DNA of 64,000 nucleotides from Chitinophagaceae bacterium. Its GTDB lineage: Bacteria > Bacteroidota > Bacteroidia > Chitinophagales > Chitinophagaceae. Location of the stretch: the NCBI GenBank assembly GCA_016722465.1, contig JADKJC010000002.1:1248662-1312661 (forward strand). Reading direction: 5' to 3'. A program made the translations under genes and the position numbers. The notes under the pieces were generated by a model that was given only the letters and a program-made list of their open reading frames with translations, had not been told where the DNA came from and did no database searches. Below, piece by piece: positions 1 through 10,117 of the stretch. Position 1 is the stretch's first letter, and each line of letters opens with the position of its first letter.

Positions 1-42
1 TATTCAGGGGTAAACGTAACAGTTAAAATAACTGTTAGTTGT

Positions 43-64
43 AAAGTGAATGGTTCACTTTTTT
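43..64 (+). terminator. Rho-independent terminator-like hairpin
   Basis: AAAGTGAA, loop TGG, then TTCACTTT running into a T-run. It would end a plus-strand transcript that enters from left of the window. A weaker AACAGTT/AACTGTT hairpin lies just upstream. No gene belonging to it is visible in the window. Confidence 0.5.
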
Positions 65-164
65 CTTGTGAACATATTAGAAACAAGGATTATGCCAATT
101 TGGGATTTTCTTAACAAGTTATTTTCCGTTTTTGCCTTGATGGAGTATAAAGCAACACAATGAA

Positions 165-788
165 TCAACTGCCTGTTATGATATAATTTTCAACTGGTAT
201 TCGGTTGCTGATACTTTTTGCCAAAGTCATTTCATCGGCATATTCCAGCTCGCCGCCAAAGGCAATACCACGGGCAATGGTGGTGATCTTAACCGGAACG
301 TCTTTTAATTTTTTGCTGATGTAATAAACGGTAGTATCACCCTGCACATTTGCATTTAGGGCAAAAATGATCTCGGAGATATTTTCCTCTTTGATCCTGT
401 TCACCAACGAATCAATATTGAGTTGCTCCGGGCCAATGCCATCCAGTGGCGAGATGATGCCGCCAAGCACATGATACAGCCCATTGAACTGTTGTGTACT
501 TTCAATGGCAATTACATCCCTGATATTTTCCACTATACAAATAATATCCTGTTTACGGGAACGGTTGCTGCAGATATTGCAAACGGGCGTATCGGAAATA
601 TTATGACAACGGTTACAAAACTGTATGGCTTCCCTCATGTGGGCAATGGCGCCGCTGAACTGTTTCACTCCTGCCTGGTCCTGTTTAATTAAATGAAGTA
701 CCAGTCGTAAGGCGGTCTTTTTACCAATACCGGGCAGTTTGGCAAATTCATTTACGGCGTTCTCTAATAATGAGGAGGAAAAAATCAT
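165..788 (-). CDS. recR: Recombination mediator RecR
   Basis: RecR works with RecO/RecF to help load RecA at gaps and stalled forks. At 207 aa it is full length for the family. Visible parts are an N-terminal helix-hairpin-helix (LPGIGKKTA, residues 18-26), a four-cysteine zinc finger (C58, C61, C70, C73), and a Toprim domain beginning near residue 80 (ICIVENIRDV) and covering most of the remainder. ATG start. The gene stands alone, with 118 bp separating it from the next gene on the same strand. Identification is firm. Confidence 0.96.
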   Translation of the reverse strand: MIFSSSLLENAVNEFAKLPGIGKKTALRLVLHLIKQDQAGVKQFSGAIAHMREAIQFCNRCHNISDTPVCNICSNRSRKQDIICIVENIRDVIAIESTQQFNGLYHVLGGIISPLDGIGPEQLNIDSLVNRIKEENISEIIFALNANVQGDTTVYYISKKLKDVPVKITTIARGIAFGGELEYADEMTLAKSISNRIPVENYIITGS

Positions 789-906
789 GGCTAAAGGTAA
801 TTGATAATTGAGAATGGATAACGACTGAAAATAAAAAGTACATACGATAACAAAAGGATGTTATTTAAAAAGGGGTTTTCAATTATCAACTTTCCATTTT
901 CAATTG

Positions 907-2370
907 TTACAGTTCTATATCTCTTTCATTATCCCAGTTGGCCCTGATGGAAAGTTTTTTGCTTAGGGTGACTGCTTTTTCCGGTTGCAATTTCTTTTTG
1001 TAATTGCCCGGATCCCATTTACCGTTATTATTTTCATCGTAGAGTATCCTTAATTCGTATTCACCCGGTTCAACAAGTTTATCACTCCAGGCAGTACCGG
1101 TAACAGGCACTGATCTTACCATTTCCTCTCCCTTAAAAAACTGCAGCACAGGGTGTTTGGCAGCATCATATTTTGTAAACCGCAACAGCAATGACCCATA
1201 ATCAGTTTTACTTTTCGATTTGAACCGGATGGTATCTGTTTTGGGAAGCTGGCCCCCCGTGGTGTCTGCTACCGCCTCTTTATCAACAATAAGAGCATAG
1301 TCAAACTCCTCTGTCCATTTTGCATTCAGGCTGATGATGCGTTTTGTGCTGTCCAAATAAAAATCCGTGATACCAATCTTTCTAAAAGAAGAATCTGTAA
1401 GTTGTATCTTTTTCTCATCCACATTTTTTAGCGGCTTATTAAAACTAAGCTCCAGGGGTTTCAGCAGGCTTTGGGGATTCGCAGGGTTTGCTGCAGCAGT
1501 AAATTTCAATTTTTTTTCAAGCGCAGGTTTGATGCCGCTACCTGATGAAAGCGGTTTCTTTACATCCTTCTCTTCGGCATAAGCATAGAGTATTACCGGT
1601 TTTATTGAATCATTAATAATGATCTCGTCATTATTAAAAGCAAATGTTTCAATGGCTGTATTGTATGTTTTGCCACCATCTCCATCTTTTAATGCATACA
1701 CTTTATAATTCCCCCCGGAAAGGTTGGTAAAAGTGAAATTCCCCTCCCTGTTCAGTTTGGCGATATAATCAGGTTTTCTTTTTTCAACGGCAGAATCCGG
1801 CACATTCCTGTACAGCATTGCCATAATGGTGCTGTCTGTTTTTCCGGACTCTGCCAGTAGCACTTTACCACTCAGCGTAAAAGAATCAATGGTATTTCCG
1901 GTAGAAAAAACATAGGTGTAATTTTTATAAGGGTTGCCTTCATTCAGGTCTTTGATAGCATTGCCGAAATTGATGGCATAGGTGGTATTGGCCAACAGGG
2001 TATCCTTTAATTTTACCGTAATTGTTTTCAGCTTGAAAGAAATATTGGGGTTTACTTTTGGAAACGGAGATACCAGCACATTGTTTTGTATATCCTGCAC
2101 ATCAATGTATTCATTGAACTCAAGTTCTATCTTATTACCTGTGAAATTGGTGCCTCTTTCGCCTGGTATTGATTTCAGTAATACTGGCGGTATGCTGTCT
2201 CTAACACCACCGGTAGGTGACCCTATCTGGGCGCAACCTGTAATGCCTGTGGCTGTGATATAAATCGTTGCAACAAATAAGAGGCTGAAAAAAAAATATC
2301 TACTGTTCATCAGGAAGTTTTGCGTTGCAAACTTAGCTGCTTTATTTTGTTTGGTCAGCTGCCTTTTCAT
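907..2370 (-). CDS. Ig-like domain lipoprotein, probably surface exposed
   Basis: 487 aa, or 467 aa if translation starts at the internal ATG at 2310, which gives a cleaner signal peptide (MNSRYFFFSLLF) ending in a lipobox ITGC. After the lipobox comes SPTGG.RDSIPPVLL...F, the usual opening of the Bacteroidota Ig-like (Ig_5/SbsA-type) lipoprotein family, with FNEYIDV about 50 residues on. A carboxypeptidase-like repeat (GNFTFTNLSGGNYKVYAL) and a C-terminal module with DENNNGKWDPG follow. The exact function of the family is not known. It starts 10 bp after the helicase gene stops, so the two are probably co-transcribed. Confidence 0.8.
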   Translation of the reverse strand: MKRQLTKQNKAAKFATQNFLMNSRYFFFSLLFVATIYITATGITGCAQIGSPTGGVRDSIPPVLLKSIPGERGTNFTGNKIELEFNEYIDVQDIQNNVLVSPFPKVNPNISFKLKTITVKLKDTLLANTTYAINFGNAIKDLNEGNPYKNYTYVFSTGNTIDSFTLSGKVLLAESGKTDSTIMAMLYRNVPDSAVEKRKPDYIAKLNREGNFTFTNLSGGNYKVYALKDGDGGKTYNTAIETFAFNNDEIIINDSIKPVILYAYAEEKDVKKPLSSGSGIKPALEKKLKFTAAANPANPQSLLKPLELSFNKPLKNVDEKKIQLTDSSFRKIGITDFYLDSTKRIISLNAKWTEEFDYALIVDKEAVADTTGGQLPKTDTIRFKSKSKTDYGSLLLRFTKYDAAKHPVLQFFKGEEMVRSVPVTGTAWSDKLVEPGEYELRILYDENNNGKWDPGNYKKKLQPEKAVTLSKKLSIRANWDNERDIEL

Positions 2371-2379
2371 AAAGTTATA

Positions 2380-5300
2380 TTAATCCGGTTCTTCTTCACC
2401 CAGGTCATGCAACGCCACCGCCAGCTTATTATCTTTTACAAAATTGCACCAGTGGCAATCTTCTTTACCGCATCCGGTGTAAAAATCACGGGCCTGTATT
2501 TGATCCCACACCTTTTTTATCTGCTGCTTCACCGTTTCAATATCTGCCGGGCTGATCACAATTTTTTCTTTGCGGTATTCTTTCTTTTTGTCAGGCTCAA
2601 TAAAATCAAACTCCGTACTAATCACTTTCCAGTCTTTCTGCTCATAGTTGTCGATAAGGAGTTTGTAAAAAACCGCCTGCCGCCAGTAATCGCCGCCATT
2701 AGGATCTTTTTCGTTGGGGGCCTTTAGTTTTGGCAAAGCCTTATCAATATCGCCACTCTTATAATCCACCACATTTATTTCCCTGCCGTTAAATTCAAGC
2801 TTATCCAGTTTTCCTTTTAGTGGTACCCCGTTTACAGTAACTCCACGGATATTTCTTTCCACTGCTACCACTTTGTTCCATGTACTGATGTATTTTTCGT
2901 AATACTTGCGAAGTACTTCATCACCATATTCCATTCTTCTTTCAAATGCTTCCCTGGTAAAATTTTCCCGGTGGCGGTGCATATACCAGTTAAAATCTGC
3001 TATCATTTCATCCTTACCTGGAAATGTTTCCTGCTTCCCATCCTGCATTTTCCGGAATAATTTTTCCAGTGCATGGTGTACTGCACTGCCAAACTCTAAA
3101 TTTTCACTCTTGCCGGACGGAATACGGATCAGGTTCTTATAATAAAACCCTAAAGGGCAATTGAGGTAAGCACTCAATGCCGTAACATTCATTACAAACT
3201 TATCAAGGATAGCGTCTATAAAATCAGCTTCTGCTTTTTCTATCTCCGGTGCCTGTGCAGCAAAGTGCAGCAGTTCATATTCCATCAATACCCCTGCTGA
3301 TAAAGAAATTTTATGGATGGGTAATGGGTGCTCCTGCAAAATTTCTGCAATAAACATGGAAGGTTCCATTTCCTTACCATCGTTTTTAAATTTAGCAAAA
3401 GAGATGTTCAGGAATTTTTCTGCTCTTGTTAATGCCACATAAAATAGCCTGCGCAATTCTTCTTCATCGGATGATTGCGGCAAAGAGGTAAACATGGTAT
3501 CAGGAAATTTGTAGCCGCCACCCGGTTTGCGTTTCTTTTCCCAGGAGCCTGCATTTACCCCTGCAAAAAACACCTGCTCAAACTCAAGCCCCTTGCTGCC
3601 ATGCGCTGTCAACAGGTTAACGCCCTTATCGCTGCCTGCCACCTGCACCATTGGCAAAGGCAGACCTTCTTTTTCCATCAGGTCAATAATATCTACCATG
3701 CCTTTCAGATCAAGTGCTGGGTTACGGCTGGTTTCCTCCTTTATAAAATCGAAGAGGGCGGTGAGTAATTGCATCAGGCCGATTTTGTCATCGCTTTGCA
3801 TGATATAGGGAAGTATGCCTGCATGTTGTATGATGTTTTCAAACAAAGCCTGCAGGGTGATATTGGACACTTCCCCAATTAGTTTTTCAAGGATGGCGTT
3901 TACTTTTTTCAGCCCTTCATGTATGCCGGTATCAAATAAATTTTTGGCAGGCGTATTGGCTTTATCGTACAATAATTTCCGGATGGAAGATTGCTGGTCA
4001 TCATATTTTTTGCTATTGGCTTCCACCGTTAGCCTGGCAATTTCAATGGGTGGGATATTATAAAAATCGTAGTGCAGTATTTCAAACAGCATTTCATCGC
4101 CACCATAAGGAATGTCATGCTCTGCATTCAAATAACGCAGCAGCTGGATGATCTTTTTTGCAAAAGGCTGTTCCAGGATATTGATATTTCTTTTGCTGTA
4201 AACAGGGATATTTTTCAGTTTGAAATATTGCGCCAGTGCAGCTCCGTATTTGTTCTCTTTATAGATCACCGCAATTTTTCCTGCCGGAATTCCCTGTTCA
4301 ATCAATGCTGCCACCTTGTTGGTAATGGCAGCCATTTCATCCTTTATGGAGAGGTATTCGATGATGGCTGGCTCAATACCAAGTGTGTTGATATTGCTGT
4401 TGGAAGCAATTAAATTTTTGGTGAGGTTCAGATCAGGTCGTTTTTTTATGAGACGTTCATTGTTCTTCTCAATCAGTGTTTTTGCTATGTCCAGTATGGG
4501 CTGTGTGGAGCGGTAATTGTTTTCCAGTACAATAATGAGCAGGCTTTGGTAATCGTTCATAAAGGTCTCCATATTCTCCACATTGGCGCCCTGGAAACGG
4601 TAGATACTCTGGTCATCATCACCCACCACAAATATGTTGGGCTCCTCCCAGTAACTGATGAGTAATTGCACCAGCCTGTTTTGTGTGCCGCTGGTATCCT
4701 GGAACTCATCCACCAGTATGTACTGGAATTTTTCCTGGTAATTGGCCAACACATTTTTATTCTCTTCAAATACTTTTATCACCCAGTTGATCATGTCATC
4801 AAAATCGTAGCGGTTGTTCTTACGCATCAGGTTTTGATAATTTTCAAACTCATTTACCGCAGCCCTCAGCTTCTCCATCTTTTCTTTTTCCTCTGCTATC
4901 TTATCAGTACGAACATCCCCTTTCTTAAAATCCTTCGTCGCCCTTTTGGCAATGTATTCCTCTCTTAATGGCAAACTTTCAATGTAAGCATCGATTCGTT
5001 CGTTGATGAACGCTGGTTGCCAGCCTTCTCTTTTCATGGAGGAAAAAAGATTTCGAAGGTTGCTGATCTCAAAATACACATCACCCCGGTATCTTTTCAG
5101 CAGGTGATTTTTTGGAAACGAATCAATGAGTTTTTTATATAGCTGTATGCTCTCGAGTTCAGAAATAGCATCGAGTGAATTCTTTTCAAACAGGGAAAGG
5201 TTATCTTGTATCACATCATTACAAAAAGCATGAAAGGTGTAGATGTTCACTTTGTAAGCATCAGCGCCAATGAACAGCTGCAGTCGCTTCCGCATGGCGA

Positions 5301-5529
5301 TGGTACCGGCATCTGTATAAGTAAGGCAAACAATATTTTCAGGCAGTACATCCGTGTCCAGCAATATCTTCCCAATCCTTGCTGCCAGTATCTGCGTTTT
5401 CCCAGTGCCGGGACCAGCAATCACCATCACCGGGCCTTCAATGGCATCCACCGCTTTTTGCTGTTGGCTGTTTAGTTTTTGATATTCTTCGGAAAACTTT
5501 GTTTGTAATTGCTGACGGAATGTTTGCAT
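2380..5529 (-). CDS. UvrD/Rep-type superfamily 1 helicase fused to a PD-(D/E)XK nuclease
   Basis: 1049 aa. Helicase motifs in order: Walker A AGPGTGKT (39-46), Walker B VDEFQDT, GDDDQSIYRFQGA, NYRST, HGSKGLEF and VALTRAEKF. The C-terminal quarter is a RecB/AddB/Cas4-like nuclease with KGKLDKLE and VDYKSG. Cysteines at CPLGFYY and at 1020, 1025 and 1028 (CGKEDCHWC) match the iron-sulfur staple of AddB and Cas4 nucleases. It is likely involved in double-strand-break end processing or repair. No partner nuclease gene lies nearby, so it is not a standard addAB pair. The family is clear; the precise role is inferred. Confidence 0.88.
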   Translation of the reverse strand: MQTFRQQLQTKFSEEYQKLNSQQQKAVDAIEGPVMVIAGPGTGKTQILAARIGKILLDTDVLPENIVCLTYTDAGTIAMRKRLQLFIGADAYKVNIYTFHAFCNDVIQDNLSLFEKNSLDAISELESIQLYKKLIDSFPKNHLLKRYRGDVYFEISNLRNLFSSMKREGWQPAFINERIDAYIESLPLREEYIAKRATKDFKKGDVRTDKIAEEKEKMEKLRAAVNEFENYQNLMRKNNRYDFDDMINWVIKVFEENKNVLANYQEKFQYILVDEFQDTSGTQNRLVQLLISYWEEPNIFVVGDDDQSIYRFQGANVENMETFMNDYQSLLIIVLENNYRSTQPILDIAKTLIEKNNERLIKKRPDLNLTKNLIASNSNINTLGIEPAIIEYLSIKDEMAAITNKVAALIEQGIPAGKIAVIYKENKYGAALAQYFKLKNIPVYSKRNINILEQPFAKKIIQLLRYLNAEHDIPYGGDEMLFEILHYDFYNIPPIEIARLTVEANSKKYDDQQSSIRKLLYDKANTPAKNLFDTGIHEGLKKVNAILEKLIGEVSNITLQALFENIIQHAGILPYIMQSDDKIGLMQLLTALFDFIKEETSRNPALDLKGMVDIIDLMEKEGLPLPMVQVAGSDKGVNLLTAHGSKGLEFEQVFFAGVNAGSWEKKRKPGGGYKFPDTMFTSLPQSSDEEELRRLFYVALTRAEKFLNISFAKFKNDGKEMEPSMFIAEILQEHPLPIHKISLSAGVLMEYELLHFAAQAPEIEKAEADFIDAILDKFVMNVTALSAYLNCPLGFYYKNLIRIPSGKSENLEFGSAVHHALEKLFRKMQDGKQETFPGKDEMIADFNWYMHRHRENFTREAFERRMEYGDEVLRKYYEKYISTWNKVVAVERNIRGVTVNGVPLKGKLDKLEFNGREINVVDYKSGDIDKALPKLKAPNEKDPNGGDYWRQAVFYKLLIDNYEQKDWKVISTEFDFIEPDKKKEYRKEKIVISPADIETVKQQIKKVWDQIQARDFYTGCGKEDCHWCNFVKDNKLAVALHDLGEEEPD

Positions 5530-5711
5530 GATGCTATTAAGAATTAAGACTGGTTGTTCAAAATTGTTGTGTAGTACCTGAGTGATTATTATTTCTTTTT
5601 AGTAAAAAAATAACGGAACAGGTTCGCCACTGAAGTTAAATAGTATTACTGATGCCGGCTGCAAAGAAAAAACAAAATGACTTGATTATTGTTATGATTG
5701 AAAACTAAATA

Positions 5712-6179
5712 ATGAGCAAAGTTTATTCCCTCAAAACAGTACAGCAAATACCCGTCAATCTTGATACCGCATGGGATTTTTTCAGCACCCCGGCTAACCT
5801 TAAAGATATTACACCATCCGGCATGGGTTTCGATATTATTTCCAGTCATCATGGCCAAAAAATGTATGCCGGGCAGATCATTGAATACAAAGTGCGGCCT
5901 GTATTGGGCATCCCTCTATACTGGATGACGGAGATCACCCATATGAAAGACAAACAATATTTTGTGGATGAACAGCGCTTTGGGCCTTACAGTATGTGGC
6001 ATCACCAGCATCATTTTAAAGCCGTGGATGGTGGCGTAGAGATGACGGATATTGTACATTACAAACTGCCCTTTTGGTGGCTGGGCGATATTGCCAACCG
6101 CTTATTTGTACAACAACAATTAAAAAGCATCTTTTATTACCGGTTCCAAAAAGTGGAAGAATTGTTCGTAAAAAATTAA
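5712..6179 (+). CDS. SRPBCC (START-like) family protein
   Basis: 155 aa, covering a complete SRPBCC fold. It opens with the typical strand-helix segment VYSLKTVQQIPV..DTAWDFFS.P.NL and ends with an amphipathic helix. No signal peptide, so it should be cytoplasmic. Members bind hydrophobic ligands in a deep pocket; the ligand cannot be read from the sequence. It is a lone plus-strand gene, convergent with the TPR gene and separated from it by a shared terminator. Confidence 0.8.
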   Translation: MSKVYSLKTVQQIPVNLDTAWDFFSTPANLKDITPSGMGFDIISSHHGQKMYAGQIIEYKVRPVLGIPLYWMTEITHMKDKQYFVDEQRFGPYSMWHHQHHFKAVDGGVEMTDIVHYKLPFWWLGDIANRLFVQQQLKSIFYYRFQKVEELFVKN

Positions 6180-6278
6180 AAGGGTATTCTATATGTCAAA
6201 AAAAAGGGTATTATTTTAGTTGCAATTTAAGCTTATCCCGCTTTCTATCACTGATTCTTATGACTAACCCCTTGATTT

Positions 6279-6313
6279 AAAAAAAGGATACTCCGCCGGA
6301 ATATCCTTTTTTT
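6279..6313. terminator. Bidirectional terminator between convergent genes
   Basis: AAAAAAAGGATA and TATCCTTTTTTT form a 12-bp stem around an 11-nt loop. A-runs on one side and T-runs on the other make it work for both the SRPBCC gene (plus) and the TPR gene (minus). Confidence 0.75.
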
Positions 6314-6332
6314 ATGGTGCGTATTTCATTTT

Positions 6333-7004
6333 TTAACCCGGCATTTGATTAACCGATTTTTCCATTTGTTTTATCTGGTCTGCTATCTGCGGTGTTGTTG
6401 GTTTTAATGCTTTTGCTTTTCTGAAAAATTCTTTCCCTGCCCTGAATTCCCTTTTCCTGAACATAATGGAACACAGTTGTAAATAAGCAGCAGCTTCATT
6501 TTCTTTATCAGGCAATCCGGCACGGATGGCTGCCCGGATGTAACTTTCGCCCTGTTTGAACTCATTTTTTTGTAAGGCCAGCATGCCCAACTGCAGTTTG
6601 TTGGCGCCTTCCGCCTGTTTCATCTGGTCGCCCATGATGCCGCCGCCGCCCATCAGCGACTGGCTCTTCTTCAGGTTCACTTCGGCGCTTTCATAATTCT
6701 GGTTGGCCATATCAAGATTGCCTTTAACAGTATAATAAACTGAACGGATCGGCTTTATCAGCAGGGCGGGAAACCAGATTGAATCCAGTACTTTTTTGGC
6801 GCCTTCCATATCACCTTCCTCCATATAGCCCTGTATCAGCCGCATCGGGCCTATAATAAAATGGCCGAGGATACATATAAGTGCCAGCAAATACAATACA
6901 AAGGAAGGCCAGAAACCAGCCTGTACGTTGGTAAAAATTGCCAGTAACAACAGTACCACCCCTATCCAAAGGCGGTACTTTACAAACATATTCAACCACT
7001 TCAT
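6333..7004 (-). CDS. Membrane-anchored TPR-like protein
   Basis: 223 aa. Two hydrophobic segments near the N-terminus (about residues 12-28 and 33-55, with LLLLAIFTNV and LALICILGH) anchor it in the membrane. The rest resembles tetratricopeptide helices (NQNYESAEVNLKKSQSL, LQKNEFKQGESYIRAAI, FRAGKEFFRKAKALKP). Probably a scaffold; no enzymatic motif is visible. It has no close partner: 186 bp separate it from the response regulator upstream. Confidence 0.65.
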   Translation of the reverse strand: MKWLNMFVKYRLWIGVVLLLLAIFTNVQAGFWPSFVLYLLALICILGHFIIGPMRLIQGYMEEGDMEGAKKVLDSIWFPALLIKPIRSVYYTVKGNLDMANQNYESAEVNLKKSQSLMGGGGIMGDQMKQAEGANKLQLGMLALQKNEFKQGESYIRAAIRAGLPDKENEAAAYLQLCSIMFRKREFRAGKEFFRKAKALKPTTPQIADQIKQMEKSVNQMPG

Positions 7005-7190
7005 GATCTTAAAATTTTAGGATGGCAAAGATAGGGAACGGGAGGTTATAAGCGATGAGTGATAAGTTATGTTTGCAGAATAGAGAATATCCTTTGTGGA
7101 GACAGTTTTTTAATGCAGGCTGGCAAAATCATGAATACCAGTTACCAGTATATATCCCACTCATACTCTTCACTCATAATTTATAATTCT

Positions 7191-7859
7191 TCAAACCCAA
7201 TTGTTCTTATGTGCCATTGAAATTACCTGCGCCTTGGAGGTTACATGAAGTTTTGTATAAACATTGGCGATATGCTTGCGTACAGTTAGCACACTCAGCG
7301 ATAATTCCACCGCAATACGTTTTGCATCCCAGCCATTTACCATGTGCTGCAGTATCTGGTGTTCCCTTTCTGTTATCATATCGGGCATTGGTGTAAGTAT
7401 GTCTTCAGAAGATGACCGGGGTAGCCTGCTGAGCATATTGAGTGCCTTACGGGCAATAGCAGGGCTCATGGGTGAACCGCCAAATTCAAGGATATTGGTA
7501 ACGGCATCGTTCAGCACTGCAGCGGATTCGTGCTTTAACAAATAGCCGGATGCCCCGACTTTGATCGCTTCAAATATTTTTTCATCATCGTCAAAAACAG
7601 TCAATACAATAAAGTGTATCTGAGGATACAGGCTTTTTGCCAGCTGGATGGTTTCAATACCATTCATTTCAGGCATCTCTATATCCATGAAAATTATTTT
7701 AGGCAGCAGGTGATGAGGCAGGTGCTTTAATTCTTCGAGGCATTCGTGCCCATTGTTTGCAATAAACAGCAGCTCAAGCTCAGGGTAAGATTTTATTTTT
7801 TGCACAAAGGTGTTTTGGTTTACCCGGTTATCTTCTGTAAGTGCGATAATGATGCTCAT
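7191..7859 (-). CDS. NarL/FixJ-type response regulator
   Basis: 222 aa. Receiver domain with the acidic pair E9-D10, phosphoacceptor D59 (FMDIEMPEMNG) and the conserved lysine in YLLKHE. The C-terminus is a LuxR-type helix-turn-helix (SVLTVRKHIANVYTKL), so the output is DNA binding. It lies 100 bp downstream of a HisKA_3 sensor kinase on the same strand and is almost certainly its partner. The signal and targets are unknown. Confidence 0.92.
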   Translation of the reverse strand: MSIIIALTEDNRVNQNTFVQKIKSYPELELLFIANNGHECLEELKHLPHHLLPKIIFMDIEMPEMNGIETIQLAKSLYPQIHFIVLTVFDDDEKIFEAIKVGASGYLLKHESAAVLNDAVTNILEFGGSPMSPAIARKALNMLSRLPRSSSEDILTPMPDMITEREHQILQHMVNGWDAKRIAVELSLSVLTVRKHIANVYTKLHVTSKAQVISMAHKNNWV

Positions 7860-7959
7860 GTGTTGAGGTTAAAAATGTAGTTTTTCAATATGGTTTTAAA
7901 AAAAAGAGAGGCTGCTTATACTGAGTAAATCTCTTTTATTTTCCTCATTCCATCTATAA

Positions 7960-9893
7960 CTAATTTGTAGTAGCTGCAATCACCACTTTTGTGCCTCCTG
8001 GCTTGTTGGTTTCCCATTCAATACTCCAGCCGGCAGCTTTGCTCCTGTTTTTCATATTATAAACACCATTGCCCCCGGTTGTAGGCTTTGGGGTATCGGG
8101 CAACCCTGAACCATTGTCTTCAATAGTTATTCTCCACTCCAGGTTGCTTTGGATTGTAATGGTTATTGTGTCGCAATTGCTGTGTTTCAGTGAATTGATG
8201 ATAGCCTCCTGCAAAATTTTAAATAGGTGAAAAGCCTGCATTGGTGCCAGTAAGCCATCGGTTTGGATATCTTCTTTTACATCGATCTGCACAGCTGGGT
8301 AACTGTTCTGCAGCCGCATGATAAAAACTTTAAGCCGGTCGCTGATAGCAGTGAGCGCAAGCACCTCTTTTGTCAATACCCAAATGGTATCGTTGAGCTG
8401 CGATACAATGGCCTGTGAATTGCTTTTTAATTCTTCGTATGCTTTGTTACTGCTGCCATTTTCGTTTACCAGGCTGATGTAATCAACATTGGAGGAAATA
8501 GCGGCGGCATAAGCACCCAGGTTATCGTGCAGATCGGCTGCAATACGTTTTCTCTCCAGCTCCTGTGCCACTAATATCGCCTTTTCTGCGATCCTTTTCT
8601 CTTCCATTAATGCCAATGCCATTTTTTGCTCCTGCTTTCTTTTATTGTTCTTGTAATTGATATACCAGAGCAGACCTCCAAACAGCAACAGTGCTGCTAT
8701 ACCATACATCCAGTAAGTTTTTTGCACCAGGTCAAAGTGCTGCTGGATAATGGTATTCTCTTTTTTCTGCAGTTCATATTTAGCATTCAGATCTGCCAAT
8801 GCATCCGATGAGTTGCTTGCATACACAGAATCTTTTAGCCCGATGATATCCTCCATCACTCTTGCATATTCGGCGGTATTACCCATTGCCTTGTAATTAT
8901 CCGCAAGGCTTTCGTAAAGGAAAAATAATTTGGTACCCAGCTTGTATTTTTTTGCCAGTTCAATGCCTTCGTTGCAGACTGCAATACCCTTTTCGGGTTG
9001 CCCATAGTGTGCATAGTAATAACCCAACTGTGCAAGGTCGGATGCTGTATAAAAAGGATCCCCAATTTGCTTACGGATGGCTACCACTTCCTTTAACAAT
9101 GGCTCCGAAAATTTTGGCTGCCCCGCTTTTACATACAGTTCTGATGCTATGGCAAGAGAGTTGGATAAAGCAAAGAGATTTTCATGCTTACGGGCACAGC
9201 TAATGGCTTTTTTTACATAATAAAAAGCAGAGTCTGTACTGTTTAATCCATTGTAATTGGTAGCAAGGTTTGCGAATAGTATGGCGTACTTTTCCAGCAG
9301 CAGCGTATCAGTTGAAGTCCGCATGGCCTTTAAATGCCAGCTCAGTGCTTCCTGGACTGCCCCATTTCAAGGTAAGCCCATCCAATCAGTGTTTTGGCTT
9401 TCACCTGCAGTAATACATCTTTATTTTTCTCTGCAAGGCCTATCACCTTATACCCCATATCAATCGCCTCTTTGTATTGATTCTTTCTAACGTAACACCT
9501 GCCCTTCTGGTTCAATATATTGGCCAGTAATAGTGGATTGGTTAAGCTGTTTTGTACAATTTGCTCACCTGCTTCCGCAACATGCAGGGCAGAATCCAGC
9601 AATCCTTTATTGGTAAGTGCTGCAGACAGGTGAAACATAGCAGTTACTTCCGAGCTTTTATCCTGTATTTTTTCTGCTATTGCTTCTGCACTGTTGGCGT
9701 ATGCCATCAACGTATCAGGATGCAGTGAATAGCCCTGGTCGCATAATGATAATATTGCCTGCAATTTTCTTTCGGCGCTGGTTGCTGAATAAACATTCCT
9801 TTTCAGGCCTTCAATGATCCTTGTTTGCCCCTTTACTGATAAAGCCACCGCAGCAAGCAGGCCTGGCAGTAAAATATATTTGATGCAGTTCAT
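7960..9893 (-). CDS. TPR-containing sensor histidine kinase (HisKA_3), reading frame interrupted
   Basis: Two frames, 9342-9893 and 7960-9324, make one ~644-aa protein. The frame breaks near 9349-9352. Reading on after one added base gives a continuous SRKALSWHLKAMRTS through the junction. Order: signal peptide (LLPGLLAAVALSVKGQ), TPR repeats, one membrane span (MYGIAALLLFGGLLWYI), a coiled coil, HisKA_3 with the phospho-accepting His in AADLHDNLGAY, and a HATPase domain (DNGSGLPD, GGNGVYNMKNR). It senses an unknown signal and signals to the regulator at 7191-7859. The single-base loss is more likely a consensus error than a true pseudogene. Confidence 0.88.
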
Positions 9894-10117
9894 TGAATGC
9901 GGGTTGTTTTTACAAGTTTACTACTATTTATTTATTCAATTATCAACTCAATTACGGGGGTATCTTATACCACAAATTATGTATTGAGCAATAGCAAAAA
10001 TGAATCTAATTTTAATGTTAGTATTGAAAGTCTACATCCGTGAAATTTCTACCGGTACAAAGTTACAGGGTACTGCCAAGTCTTTTTTATCAATCATATT
10101 AAGTTGAAAAATTAAGA

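Noticed and set aside
92..163. A 23-codon frame (PIWDFLNKLFSVFALMEY) after an AAGGA-like sequence
   Set aside because: Too short to judge, no family, and next to the recR 3' end; kept out of the gene list.
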